A stretch of 64,000 bases of DNA from JAEUWI01 sp942492815 (GTDB lineage: Bacteria > Hydrogenedentota > Hydrogenedentia > Hydrogenedentales > JAEUWI01): NCBI GenBank assembly GCA_942492815.1, contig OW818658.1, forward strand, positions 4,092,001-4,156,000, read 5' to 3'. The notes beneath the pieces are model-generated. The model had not been told where the DNA came from and searched no databases. It saw only the letters and a program-made list of their open reading frames with translations. The position numbers and the translations under genes are program-made. This document shows, in pieces, positions 54,501 through 61,724 of the stretch (positions are counted from its first letter, which is position 1; every line of letters starts with the position of its first letter).

Positions 54501-54758
54501 GAGACCTTTACCCGGGGCAGCACGGTGGAATTCCGCTGGAACAGCACCGGCAATGTGGGAACGGCGATCAAGATTGTGCTCCGGCGCGGCACCTATGTGG
54601 GCACCCTCTTCGGCGGAACGCCGAACGACGGTGTTCATTACTGGACCATACCCGCCAACTACCCGACGGGTTCCGGATTTACCATCGAGATCAGTTCGGT
54701 GGCCAATCCGGCCATCGGGGATGTGAGCAACGGGTCATTTTCCATCGCCGCGCCCTGA
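48576..54758 (+). CDS. Giant secreted multidomain surface protein (HAF, TSP3, LRR, beta-helix, Ig-like repeats)
   Basis: The 2,060-residue product has a signal peptide (1-25, ending VQA). Residues 28-340 carry HAF-type repeats (LGTLGGVSSEGFDINIDGEIAG, LGGTGSEAWGINDHGHVVG). Two thrombospondin type 3 calcium blocks (DADGDGLDYYEE, about 340-405; DTDGDDLSDNYEA, about 810-900) flank about 16 internalin-like leucine-rich repeats (NNISDLSPLSGLTAVYQLSL, 415-810). A right-handed beta-helix (about 905-1365, GGGIARTAGTVYCINSIFSGN) follows, then seven Ig-like repeats of about 99 residues, each starting NGGE (1370-2060). No anchor motif is seen at the C-terminus. An earlier ATG in frame is possible but would hide the signal peptide. 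Adhesion or matrix binding is likely. Confidence 0.85.
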   Translation: MARGIGIHVSLGVLAAFVCGTVQAQAGHYELVNLGTLGGVSSEGFDINIDGEIAGQSRLATGTNNHGFFWSESTGLIDVGTLGGTGSEAWGINDHGHVVGRATVSSGTWNAFLWINGTITNVYPASYRTDAIAINNDDIIVGGAETVPEGVGFVRLSNGTITLGDRWSWYTDINDPAPGSNALATGFWTHTITDIDSPIVYDTVLNTKFISPGVGFSRGINRDGTLAGNRGSLPIYAKASDGYAVHIAPRVDGYTSGRFYKINSAGLMVGYNFSTSLQTIGVIYMEGAEPMNVNTLLDATTSSIWRVSQIRGVNDRGYFTGTGVVGGATRAVLLRPLDADGDGLDYYEEVYVHTTNPELADTDSDGLNDGEEIEIGTDPKLADTDGDGTNDGQEIAMGTNPTDPASNPGNEVVFPDANLEAAVRSAIGLPAGPITIAHLVGTGFTELTAHVSGISDLTGLEYCKDLVSVYLGGNQITDITPLGALHSLEVVHLHDNQIESLAPVAGLQNMTHLLVGMNNITDLSPIEDKTSLVLLSLGGNNISDLSPLSGLTAVYQLSLDGNAISNIAPLSSLISLEFLDISNNLISDLSPIAALPNLRTLYARLNLITDITPVSSMHELQSLNLSNNQIASFEPLSVITQLRQLYVEGTRLQSLTPLVALENLSTLWISYNTIPDITPLSNFPNLRSLYAENCRITDISPLAGTTQLSTIQLSTNSIEDISVLATLESLGYIDLSKNRVRNLAPLQGLPNIFYLRLGENPLRDIAPLATNPDIGAGVNVRLESTPLTQESLCTHLPILIGRGALVVVTGACGSDTDGDDLSDNYEALIGTNPNSVDSDGDALQDNEEIEIDTDPTNVDSDYDGIPDGAEVAGGSDPLDSLSVLPDVYVDGSTGNDITGFGSQSLPWATIAQAVSAVRGTTSNIVKIHVARGAYTKLHMSGGGLLLDSNEHLIGGYNSDSWSRDVAANPTIIDASLAASGAPAHVAVSFVGTRNTLLDGFTVTGANSTGTSYIGGAGIRCSSSNSTTAIQNCLITGNYSNLSGSGGISVISSNIRITDCIVAGNFTAGEAGGIEIGSSSRPLIERCLIAANSSEVGGAITVRGSSSSPQFVNCVISGNSAGDSNGGALLITGGTVTIVNSTVANNDAASGGGIARTAGTVYCINSIFSGNRNYAISDLGTGTGFYLENCLFDGNPEGDIYRYNAGAPTIYTGAAAINANVAGATGNVDGDPLFSETAGVWTAVTQDSTAGTLTLTDATASFDPNVLRHGLVALSDDGTLQAPILANTSTSIVISDDYLADTAVGDAYRIADYHLEPGSAAIDMGLNTSAPEDGGVTTDFDGVARGFDGDGEGAVTADGSDYDIGAYESDFPIVPTLTVTSPNGGELIPRGSVYNITWSSTGLLGPNVKVIVRKGLSSGVLSNSTPNDGSFAWSVPANTPTDANFLIEVVSTTNPAILDRSDAFFTITPGVPTGTLAVTAPNGGESYLQGATVPVAWTSTGTPGANVDILARRGAASVVLASATPNDGAFNWIVPTDQAPGTDYVIEVRSSTTPAITDSSNAPFSISAPPTLLLSAPNGGESYFPGATLPIAWSSTGNPGANVDIVALSAGTSHAVATSTANDGAFDWVIPANQALGTDYTIQVRSTSNPAIGDTSNAPFTIQASAPANSLTLLSPNGGEAFLRGTTMPITWTSTGNVGSAIKVVLRRGTYSGILFGGTPNDGVHQWSIPANYPAGTGYTLEISSTTNPAISDVVNAPFTITDTPPAGAITVTAPNGGESYLQGGTLPITWTSTGAVGATVQILAHGAGQTFTVDAAATNDGAFDWAIPSGQPTGANYIIEVRSAATPAITDSSNSPFAINAAPPAAAITVTAPNGGESYFHGGIVPITWTSTGAVGATVQILAHGAGQTFTVDAAATNDGALDWSIPAGQPTGTNYTIEVRSVTTPAITDSSNASFTINAAPPADSLTLVAPNGGETFTRGSTVEFRWNSTGNVGTAIKIVLRRGTYVGTLFGGTPNDGVHYWTIPANYPTGSGFTIEISSVANPAIGDVSNGSFSIAAP

Positions 54759-54942
54759 ACCGGCGACACGACAAGGCAAACGCCCCCGGCGCCGGCTCCG
54801 AATACTCGGGCCGCCGCCGGGGTATGTATTTCATGGCCCATCTGCGGCGGCCTTCCAAGGTGTTTTGATGTCCGCCCTTGCCTTTTGACGCCGGAGGGCG
54901 CTACGATTGAAGTACAGGTGGTACATTGCAAAGGAGAATGGC

Positions 54943-55239
54943 ATGGACGAGGGGCAGGAACATATTGCGGAGCTTCTAGAGGAGATGAACACCCAGCTCC
55001 GCCACATCAAGTGGATCATGCTGGCTGGACTGGCCGTGGCCTCCATTCTGCTCTTGACCATCATTGCCATGATATTCGTTCCGGTGGCGGGACTCGTTTT
55101 CGCCGTCTTCCTGATCATCACCCCGGCGGCATACCTGTATTACGTCTTCATCACCAGCGCAAAGCAACAAGAAACACGGCTGCGCCGCCCCAAACGGGAA
55201 AAGCAGGACCCCCTGTTGACCACGGAAGTGACGCGCTGA
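54943..55239 (+). CDS. Small membrane protein, 98 aa
   Basis: The product starts MDEGQEHIAELLEEMNTQL, an amphipathic helix, followed by two hydrophobic helices (about 25-45 and 50-72) and a basic C-terminus (RLRRPKREKQD). AAGGAG lies 6 nt before the ATG, so the longer upstream frame is not used. It converges with the aldo/keto reductase gene, 6 bp away. No family recognised. Confidence 0.65.
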   Translation: MDEGQEHIAELLEEMNTQLRHIKWIMLAGLAVASILLLTIIAMIFVPVAGLVFAVFLIITPAAYLYYVFITSAKQQETRLRRPKREKQDPLLTTEVTR

Positions 55240-55245
55240 AGCCCG

Positions 55246-56283
55246 CTAGCGGATCCGGCTGGTGGCGTCGTCCTGCCAGAGGTCCGCGTTGTCGCCCATG
55301 GCGATCTTGAGCGGTCCGGAGAGTTCGTTGAGCCGGGCAATGCCCGCGGGCCCGAGGTTCAGGTCCGCGGCGCGGATATTGCGGAGCACCTGATCGGGCG
55401 AGCGCCCCCCCACAATCGCACTGGTTATCCCCGGCTGTGCAAGCACCCACGCGATACACATGGTGGCGAAGGGCACGCCGATAGCGTCGGAGAACTGCCG
55501 CAGGTCAGTCATAGTTTCCAGGAGCAACGATTCAAAGCCTGCGCCGCCGTGGCGCACGCCTTTCCGGCGTCCGCTGAAGTGGCGGGTGCGGCGGCGGGCA
55601 ACGGGAAGGGAATCGATGGAATCCCAGGGATGGGCCAGCAGGCCCTGCATGAGGGGCATGTAGGCCAGCACCCCGAGTTGCACACGCGCGCAGAGGGGGA
55701 TCAGCTTATACTCGGCGGCGCGGCTGACGATATTGTAGCCTATCTGATTGGACTCAGCCCCCCCATGAAAAAACCACTCGTCCATATCCTGCTGGCCGAA
55801 GTTTGATAGGCCGACGTGACGCACCTTGCCTTCGTTCTGAAGGGTGCGAAGAACTTCACAGGCTTCGATGACGTTGGGCTGCACGGCCAGGGGATTCCCC
55901 TGCAGGTCACGCACGGGCTTCTGGCGAAAGGGCCAGTGAATCTGGTAGAGATCGATGTAATCCGTCCCCATGCGGCGCAGGCTGGCCTCGCACGAGGCCC
56001 TGAGCCGGTCGGGGGTACAGTTTTGGGGCAAGACTTTGGTAGCCACCAGCACGCGCTTGCGATCGGCCCCGAGGGCCTTGCCGAGTACGCGCTCCGACTC
56101 GCCATTGCCATAGACCTCGGCCGTGTCGAAAAGATTAATGCCGCTGTCGAGTGCCGCGCGCACCGCCTCCATGGGCCGACAGGGCGTACCCCCTCCCCAG
56201 TAACCCTGATCCCCCAACTGCCAGGCACCAAACGACAGTACGGAGACTTTAAGATGGGATACCCCGAGTTTCCGATACTGCAT
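55246..56283 (-). CDS. Aldo/keto reductase
   Basis: The 345-residue protein is an NAD(P)H-dependent reductase with the AKR tetrad D53 and Y58 (INLFDTAEVYGNGESE), K83 (VATKVLP) and H116 (YQIHWPF). The cofactor loop near the C-terminus (ITSAIVGGRSPDQV) is typical. Length and motif order match the AKR/YhdN-like group acting on sugars and aldehydes; substrate unknown. It is transcribed alone, with a short tandem repeat upstream. Confidence 0.92.
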   Translation of the reverse strand: MQYRKLGVSHLKVSVLSFGAWQLGDQGYWGGGTPCRPMEAVRAALDSGINLFDTAEVYGNGESERVLGKALGADRKRVLVATKVLPQNCTPDRLRASCEASLRRMGTDYIDLYQIHWPFRQKPVRDLQGNPLAVQPNVIEACEVLRTLQNEGKVRHVGLSNFGQQDMDEWFFHGGAESNQIGYNIVSRAAEYKLIPLCARVQLGVLAYMPLMQGLLAHPWDSIDSLPVARRRTRHFSGRRKGVRHGGAGFESLLLETMTDLRQFSDAIGVPFATMCIAWVLAQPGITSAIVGGRSPDQVLRNIRAADLNLGPAGIARLNELSGPLKIAMGDNADLWQDDATSRIR

Positions 56284-56356
56284 TCTAGCTTCCTTTGAAA
56301 AAGTGGTTTGTGGCGATAGTCTAGGAAATCCGGGATTCGCGGTTCAAGCCAATTAA

Positions 56357-56389
56357 ATGGGTCGTATGCGTCGTATGGGTCATGGGCCT
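56357..56389. repeat. ATGGGTC-type short tandem repeat
   Basis: Four degenerate units of ATGGGTCGT / ATGCGTCGT occur in a row. They are the same family as at 61725-61824. Confidence 0.7.
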
Positions 56390-56413
56390 TTGGGACTGGG
56401 GCCAGGGGAAGGG

Positions 56414-58216
56414 TTATCGCAGCACGCGCCGCCGTGCCTGGTTGTAGGCTATCCAGAATTTTCGGAGGGCCTGCTCGTCGGAGGGCTGAAGGGGCTGGCG
56501 GGAGTAGGCCGACTGCACATAGAGCCGTGTGAGTTCTCGGGCATCCTTCTTCAACTTCCGGAGTGGCCTGGGGAAGGCGTCGATAAACTCGTAGGGCGTC
56601 TGACCCGTGCCCCTGGGCACGCCGAGATCGTAGGCCAGTGCGCCCAGGGCCTCATAGGCATAGGCCACGTGGTCGTCGAGGGTCAGGGGCTCGTCGCCGG
56701 GCGGGCGACCTAGCGAGTTTTCATACTGGCTGCTCGTGGCGATGCCACGATCAATGCGGGGGCGCCAGCGGATTTTCGGCATGGAAGGCACGCTGGTGAT
56801 GGCGGAGAGGACCCGCTCCAATCCGTCAAAGAATCGGACGATGAATCGGGGGAAGCGGTGGCGCCGCCGGGCGATCCAAGCCGCGCCGGAAGCCATCAAT
56901 TTGAGCACGCCATAGAGCGCGAAGAGCCCGAAGAGCGCGAGCACGCCCTTGCCGAGGTTGTCCATAAATTTCGACTGGGCCAGCAGCTCCATGGGCTTTG
57001 CCGTGGTGGCGGCCAGTTCAAACGTGGAGCCGCGGGTCCAGAAGTCGGTCTGATGCTCTTCCACGATGGCGATCGGCGGCAGATCGGGCTTACGGAGCTG
57101 GGCGGCGGCGAGCATGACCATGGCGGCCATGACAATGCCGAGTCCGATCCAAAAATAACCCATGAGCGCGGGCATGGCGATCATGCGCGAGCGAAAATAC
57201 TCGCGGAGTCCTCCGAGGCTGGTCAGGAGAAGGAGAAGGAGGGCGGCAGCGGTATAAATACCCGCGTAGAGGTGCCCAGACTGGACCCAGCTCTCCCCGC
57301 CCTGCTGCACGACGCGGATGCCGAGGGTAAAGATGAACATGACGGGCACGGAAAAGTAGAGGATGGAAATACCGGGGTGCTTCGTGGAAAGGCGCTGGGA
57401 AGCGTCAAGATTGAACTTGGGCTTAGCCTTGGCTTTGGGCTTCCAGCCTTCGGTTGGGTCGAAGGCTTCGAGCACGTTCATGGGCATGAACTCTTTGCCT
57501 TGGGCCATGGCGAAGGCGGCGTGCTCGTCCGTTTCGTAGAGGTGATCGAGGGGATCCTTTTCTTTGGATCGGAGCGCGTCCTGGAACTTGCGTGCGGTGC
57601 CGGTGAGAATGCCCACGTCGCCCGCCGTCTTGTTCTCGTCGATGCAGCACTCGTGGGTCAGACGGTTGACGACCCACCAGATGAGCACGACCACGCCGAT
57701 GTTGAAGGCCGTGGCGAGCCAGGGCGCGTCGTTGAGGAAATGGCGCGCGACGGAGCCGCTGTTTTCGTACATCGCCGACGTGGATAGGGTGTAGAGCCCC
57801 ATGGTGCCCGCAAAAATAATGGGAAGCAGGTAGCCGTCCGGCGCGGCATCCTTCGCCAGAATCCGGTTAGAGGCGACGATGCCCATGAGGAAGAAGAAGG
57901 CGACCCAGCGGAAGCTCTTGTCGTTCACCTCGGTGTAGATGAAGCGCACATCGAGCAGGAAGAAGAGCACCGAGTAGCACATGATGAAGATGAGGAAGGG
58001 CGTCATGAAATCAACGATGAAATCCGTCATCGTCCGCGGCGGTGTGCGGACCCTCGGGCCAGGATCCCGCTTGAGGGACTGGAAATCGGTCGCCTTCGCA
58101 AACTCGCGCTCGTCGATCTCTTTCAGGTCGGGATCGACCGTATTCATGAGCGAGTGGAAGTCGGTGCCCGCGAGCGCGGGGCGGCGCCTACCCAATTTTG
58201 GCGGGAGAGATTTCAT
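56414..58216 (-). CDS. Multi-spanning membrane protein with C-terminal DUF4129-like domain
   Basis: The 600-residue protein has hydrophobic helices at about 68-90, 97-115, 130-150, 170-190, 285-305, 320-340, 355-375 and 420-440. The C-terminal 100 residues are DUF4129-like (HVAYAYEALGALAYDLGVPRGTGQTPYEF, LTRLYVQSAYSRQPL). It overlaps the end of the DUF58 gene by 29 bp, so the two are translationally coupled. DUF58/DUF4129 proteins often sit with a MoxR ATPase and a transglutaminase, but neither is present here. A later ATG (residue 24) is possible; no clear Shine-Dalgarno decides. Confidence 0.75.
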   Translation of the reverse strand: MKSLPPKLGRRRPALAGTDFHSLMNTVDPDLKEIDEREFAKATDFQSLKRDPGPRVRTPPRTMTDFIVDFMTPFLIFIMCYSVLFFLLDVRFIYTEVNDKSFRWVAFFFLMGIVASNRILAKDAAPDGYLLPIIFAGTMGLYTLSTSAMYENSGSVARHFLNDAPWLATAFNIGVVVLIWWVVNRLTHECCIDENKTAGDVGILTGTARKFQDALRSKEKDPLDHLYETDEHAAFAMAQGKEFMPMNVLEAFDPTEGWKPKAKAKPKFNLDASQRLSTKHPGISILYFSVPVMFIFTLGIRVVQQGGESWVQSGHLYAGIYTAAALLLLLLTSLGGLREYFRSRMIAMPALMGYFWIGLGIVMAAMVMLAAAQLRKPDLPPIAIVEEHQTDFWTRGSTFELAATTAKPMELLAQSKFMDNLGKGVLALFGLFALYGVLKLMASGAAWIARRRHRFPRFIVRFFDGLERVLSAITSVPSMPKIRWRPRIDRGIATSSQYENSLGRPPGDEPLTLDDHVAYAYEALGALAYDLGVPRGTGQTPYEFIDAFPRPLRKLKKDARELTRLYVQSAYSRQPLQPSDEQALRKFWIAYNQARRRVLR

Positions 58217-59474
58217 GGAGGCTGCGCTCGTGCTCGATGTGGAAGATGTGGATGTTGTGGGGGGCCAGGAAATGGGCCGCTTCCTCGTAGGCCCGCTGAT
58301 CCATGATCAGAAATACGCTGACATTGAAGCCGGATAGCTTGATGGCGCCGAGGGCGTGGGCCATGCGCTCGGTGATGATGGGCGCCACGATCATGAGCGT
58401 GGCATCGCGCGGAAGCATGTGGTACTGGTTCATTACCAGGCCCATGCCGTCCAGGCCATCGGTGGGCAGGACGCGGGCGAGATTTTCGATGATGCGCTGG
58501 GCCTGATAAGGCGTGCGAGAGGTCTCCACGCAAAGGGGGCTGATGCGCGTGCCCTGGAGTTCCCCCTCCACCTCGACATCCACCTCCTGGCGGCTCAGGG
58601 TCTCGCGTTTCTCGATGTCGTACTGAGCCACCTCGGCGGCGTCGCGGGCGTTGGTGATCATACCCACTTGCTCGCCGGAGATCTGGAGCAGATAGGCGAT
58701 GGAGGCCGTGGTGGTGATGGCCAGTTCCATGCGCTCTTCTTTGCGGTCGGGCTTATAGCTCGCGTCGTGGAGATCGAGGACGAGCGTGCCGCCGATGACG
58801 CTGGAGGGCTCGTAGGTCTTCACGTGGAGCTTGCCCGTGCGCGCCGTGGCCTTCCAGTGGATGCTGTTGAGGGGGTCGCCGGGGATGTATTCGCGGATAC
58901 TGTTGATGCGCGTGGGGTCAACGTAGATCCGGTTGGAGAGGCGCACGGGCCCGTGGGGGCGCTTGGTGGCCACGTTGAAGGTGTCGATGTAGGCCACGGT
59001 GGGCAGCACGGAGAGGTAGTCCTGCTGCACGCCCGTGCGAAAGCGGCGCTGGAGCCCGAAAAGGTCGCCCGACTCCATCAGCAGCGGTCCGATGCGGTGA
59101 TAGCCCCGTCGGGGGCATTGGAGGCGGTATTCCAGCGTCACCGAATGGCCCGGCATGAGGAAGGCCAGTTGCTTGTTCTGGCCCATGCGGGGGAAATCCT
59201 TCGGGTGATAGTCCTCGATGAAGATCCAGGGGATGGGCCAACCGCGCTTGTTTTCCACCACGACCTTGACGGAGACTTCCTCGCCCTGGAGTGCCGTTTC
59301 CTTGGAGAGGGTCCGGGTGCAGTCCAGCCCGGAGAGCCAGGCGAGGGAAGAGAAGTGCGCGAGCCCGACGAGCAGCAGAAAGGTGTAGACCGCAAAGGCC
59401 ATATAGGGACTTTGCAGCACAAACGCCAGACCCAGGGCGGCCGCCGCGACGATGAACCAGAAGAGATTTTGCAT
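58188..59474 (-). CDS. DUF58 domain-containing membrane protein
   Basis: The 428-residue product has two N-terminal hydrophobic helices (about 4-40), an extracytoplasmic stretch with SVKVVVENKRGWPIPWIFIED, and the DUF58 signature REYIPGDPLNSIHWKATARTGKLHVKTYE (about 190-220), followed by a vWA-like fold. DUF58 proteins work with MoxR-type ATPases in maturing envelope protein complexes. The following gene overlaps by 29 bp and completes the pair. The gene's upstream side is followed by a repeat-rich interval. Confidence 0.85.
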   Translation of the reverse strand: MQNLFWFIVAAAALGLAFVLQSPYMAFAVYTFLLLVGLAHFSSLAWLSGLDCTRTLSKETALQGEEVSVKVVVENKRGWPIPWIFIEDYHPKDFPRMGQNKQLAFLMPGHSVTLEYRLQCPRRGYHRIGPLLMESGDLFGLQRRFRTGVQQDYLSVLPTVAYIDTFNVATKRPHGPVRLSNRIYVDPTRINSIREYIPGDPLNSIHWKATARTGKLHVKTYEPSSVIGGTLVLDLHDASYKPDRKEERMELAITTTASIAYLLQISGEQVGMITNARDAAEVAQYDIEKRETLSRQEVDVEVEGELQGTRISPLCVETSRTPYQAQRIIENLARVLPTDGLDGMGLVMNQYHMLPRDATLMIVAPIITERMAHALGAIKLSGFNVSVFLIMDQRAYEEAAHFLAPHNIHIFHIEHERSLHEISPAKIG

Positions 59475-59540
59475 AGCGCGTCACTATAACACGGGGGAAG
59501 TGGAATGCAAAACCGTATTGCTGTGGAAACAGAAGGGATA

Positions 59541-59734
59541 GGCTGGAGGCTGGAGGCTGGAGGCTGTTGGCGGCAGGCTTCAGGGAACTATCGAGCCGAT
59601 CTGACGGATCAGACTGATCGGAGCGATCTGATCAGTCTGATCGGTCTGATCGGTCTGATTTGCCTGATGACCGACTTGACGCCCGTAGACGGGAACTTAT
59701 AGCCTACAGACTCCAGACTCCAGACTCCAGACTA
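59541..59734. repeat. Cluster of three unrelated short tandem repeats
   Basis: A 7-bp GGCTGGA repeat (59541-59566, over three units), a GATC-rich 10-mer tract (59598-59670, GATCAGTCT/GATCGGTCT units) and a 7-bp ACTCCAG repeat (59708-59734) lie between divergent genes. The first recurs in related form on both sides of the IS at 60301. Confidence 0.8.
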
Positions 59735-59746
59735 CCCAAGGCAACC

Positions 59747-60268
59747 ATGAGCCAACTGCAACCACGAGACCCGAAGACCGCCATCGGCGAGGTGCTGCCC
59801 CAGCGCCCCGCTTCGCCCGCACCCGCCCCTGTGCATGCACCGGGCGCGAAGCGCTACCTGGCCCCCATACTGCTCGTCGCCATGGCCACGGCGATTAATG
59901 TGATTGCCTTACTCACACCCGACCCGGAGGCTCCCACACCGGAGGCGGCGATGGTGAAGACGGAGATGTCGGTGGACGACAAGATCGCGGCGGCGGAGCA
60001 ACTCAAGGCCCACGGAGACCAGCTCTATGAAGAGGGCTATAGCTGGGTAAACGACAATGACAAGCTGAAAGGCGCGCACGCGGCCTACACCAAGGCCTGG
60101 GAATTGATCACCAACAAGCAATACCCCGAAGGCGGCGGCGAGGCGAGTCTCATCGCCGACACGGTCCAGTGCAGCATCCTGCAGGAGCACTTGCGCATTC
60201 GTCTGTCGACACTGGATGAAACTTTCGCGCGGAATCAGAAGATCGAGGGGTATATCCCGAAGATTTAG
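59747..60268 (+). CDS. Single-pass membrane protein, 173 aa
   Basis: The start ATG at 59747 (MSQLQPRDPKTAIGEVLPQR) is chosen because the open frame ahead of it consists of the tandem repeat. A Pro/Ala-rich cytoplasmic stretch, one membrane helix (about 47-66, YLAPILLVAMATAINVIALL) and an acidic helical tail (AEQLKAHGDQLYEEGYSWVNDN, TPR-like) follow. It may belong functionally with the divergent DUF58/DUF4129 pair, but no family is recognised. Confidence 0.55.
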   Translation: MSQLQPRDPKTAIGEVLPQRPASPAPAPVHAPGAKRYLAPILLVAMATAINVIALLTPDPEAPTPEAAMVKTEMSVDDKIAAAEQLKAHGDQLYEEGYSWVNDNDKLKGAHAAYTKAWELITNKQYPEGGGEASLIADTVQCSILQEHLRIRLSTLDETFARNQKIEGYIPKI

Positions 60269-60300
60269 GCTGAAGGCTGAAGGCTGAAGGCTGAAGGCTG
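60268..60300. repeat. GGCTGAA 7-bp tandem repeat, left of the IS
   Basis: About 4.7 units. The same repeat continues in phase at 61691-61718 on the other side of the IS, so the IS split one tract. Confidence 0.88.
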
Positions 60301-60350
60301 TGTCTCGTCCTGCTGTATATTGTCACTTGGCATAGAGGAGAGACAAGGTT

Positions 60351-61568
60351 ATGGCAGGAGTAAGCGTTCTTAGATACAGTGAAGGGTTTAAAATTCAGGT
60401 AGTTCGAGAGCTTGAGTCTGGGAAGCTTTCAAGCATAGGTGAAGCGAACCGTCGCTACGGTATTACTGGCGCCACTACGGTGAATAGTTGGCTTAAGAAG
60501 TATGGTCGAGAATGTGACCTACCAAGGGTGATTCGTGTGGAAAAGCCGGACGAGCGTGACCAACTCAAGGAACTGCGGGCAGAGAACGACCGGTTGAAGC
60601 GTGCGTTGGCGGATGAGCATCTTCGCGCGTCGTTAAACGCTTCCTGGTTGGAGGAGGCCTGTGCTGAATTTGGGGTGAGCGATGTGGAGGCATTCAAAAA
60701 AACTCGACGGCAAGCGATAGGTCGGAGTATGGCGCGACCGGGTGATAAGGTTTCGTTGAGCGGCCTTTGCGACCTGGCAGGTTATAGTAGGCAGGCTTAT
60801 TACCAGGAATGCCGTGCGCGCCAGAAGCGGTCTGTTGATGAGGATGCTATTGTATCCCTGGTGAAGGAGCTTCGGAAGCTCCATCGGCGTATGGGCACAC
60901 GTAAGTTGCTCTTTTTACTTGAACCGACGCTGAAAGAGTTTGGGATATCGATAGGCCGGGATCGCCTTTTCACGGTGCTGCGAAGGCGCGGATTGCTGGT
61001 AAAACGTCGCAGGCGCGGCACCCGGACCACGGATAGTCGGCACGATTGGTACACCTGGCCCAATCTTGTGCGCAACGTGGAGCCAACGATGATTAATCAG
61101 GTGTGGTTGAGCGATATCACCTACCTGCGTACGGATGCGGGATTTTTGTACTTGTCGCTCATAATGGATGCTTATTCTCGGAAAATAGTTGGACACCATC
61201 TCAATGCGGGCCTTGAGGCCACCGGCTGCATTAAGGCGCTCCAGGTTGCACTGAAGGGGCTGGCCTCAGGTGCCCGCCCTATCCATCACTCTGACCGAGG
61301 CCTCCAATACAGCTGCAAGGAGTACGTCGGAATACTGCAGGAGAGAGGGTGTCTTATCAGTATGACGGAGCTAAACCATTGTTACGAAAATGCGACCGCC
61401 GAGCGGCTCAACGGGATTCTGAAGCAAGAGTATGGTCTTGACGAGACGTTTCGTAATAAGGTGCAGGCGGAACAGGCTGTAGTCCAAGCGGTACTCTTGT
61501 ACAACGGCAATCGGCCTCATCTATCACTCGGGTACCGGACTCCAAATGCTGTTCATTTGGCGGCATGA
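60351..61568 (+). CDS. IS3-type transposase, OrfA and OrfB in one frame
   Basis: The 405-residue protein has an N-terminal HTH (YSEGFKIQVVRELESGK, about 8-50), a leucine-zipper-like stretch (QLKELRAENDRLKRAL), an OrfB linker and an rve/DDE integrase domain: WLSDITYL (D1), HHSDRGLQYS (D2) and NATAERLNGILKQEY (E). IS3 elements usually need a -1 frameshift to join OrfA and OrfB; here they are continuous. A run of seven As (60696-60702) marks the old junction; a -1 slip there would give a stop 15 codons later, a truncated OrfA-like product. The ATG is preceded by AGGAGAG. Confidence 0.92.
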   Translation: MAGVSVLRYSEGFKIQVVRELESGKLSSIGEANRRYGITGATTVNSWLKKYGRECDLPRVIRVEKPDERDQLKELRAENDRLKRALADEHLRASLNASWLEEACAEFGVSDVEAFKKTRRQAIGRSMARPGDKVSLSGLCDLAGYSRQAYYQECRARQKRSVDEDAIVSLVKELRKLHRRMGTRKLLFLLEPTLKEFGISIGRDRLFTVLRRRGLLVKRRRRGTRTTDSRHDWYTWPNLVRNVEPTMINQVWLSDITYLRTDAGFLYLSLIMDAYSRKIVGHHLNAGLEATGCIKALQVALKGLASGARPIHHSDRGLQYSCKEYVGILQERGCLISMTELNHCYENATAERLNGILKQEYGLDETFRNKVQAEQAVVQAVLLYNGNRPHLSLGYRTPNAVHLAA

Positions 61569-61579
61569 AATTATCCGTA

Positions 61580-61623
61580 CTCGCTCAGCTCTCCCTCCCC
61601 TAGGGGAGGGAGAGCTGAGCGAG
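61580..61623. repeat. 44-bp perfect palindrome near the right end of the IS
   Basis: CTCGCTCAGCTCTCCCTCCCC followed by its exact complement reversed around a central TA, so 44 bp read the same on both strands. It lies 11 bp after the transposase stop. No T-run follows. Confidence 0.95.
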
Positions 61624-61690
61624 AGAAACAACCGAAACAAGAAACAGAAGTCGGAACAGCCAATTGACAACTTATGGCCAGGACTTGACA

Positions 61691-61718
61691 TGAAGGCTGA
61701 AGGCTGAAGGCTGAAGGC
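61691..61718. repeat. GGCTGAA 7-bp tandem repeat, right of the IS
   Basis: Four units (TGAAGGC phase), continuing the tract ending at 60300. Confidence 0.88.
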
Positions 61719-61724
61719 ATGAAA

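Larger units (their letters stand above)
60301..61690 (+). mobile_element. IS3-family insertion sequence, 1,390 bp
   Basis: The left end TGTCtcGTCCTG...TTGTCAcTTGGC (60301-60331) and the complement of the right end (61659-61690) match over about 32 bp with gaps, both starting 5'-TG as IS3 ends do. One transposase gene fills the element. The insertion lies inside a GGCTGAA tract, so a short target duplication cannot be distinguished from the repeat itself. Confidence 0.88.
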
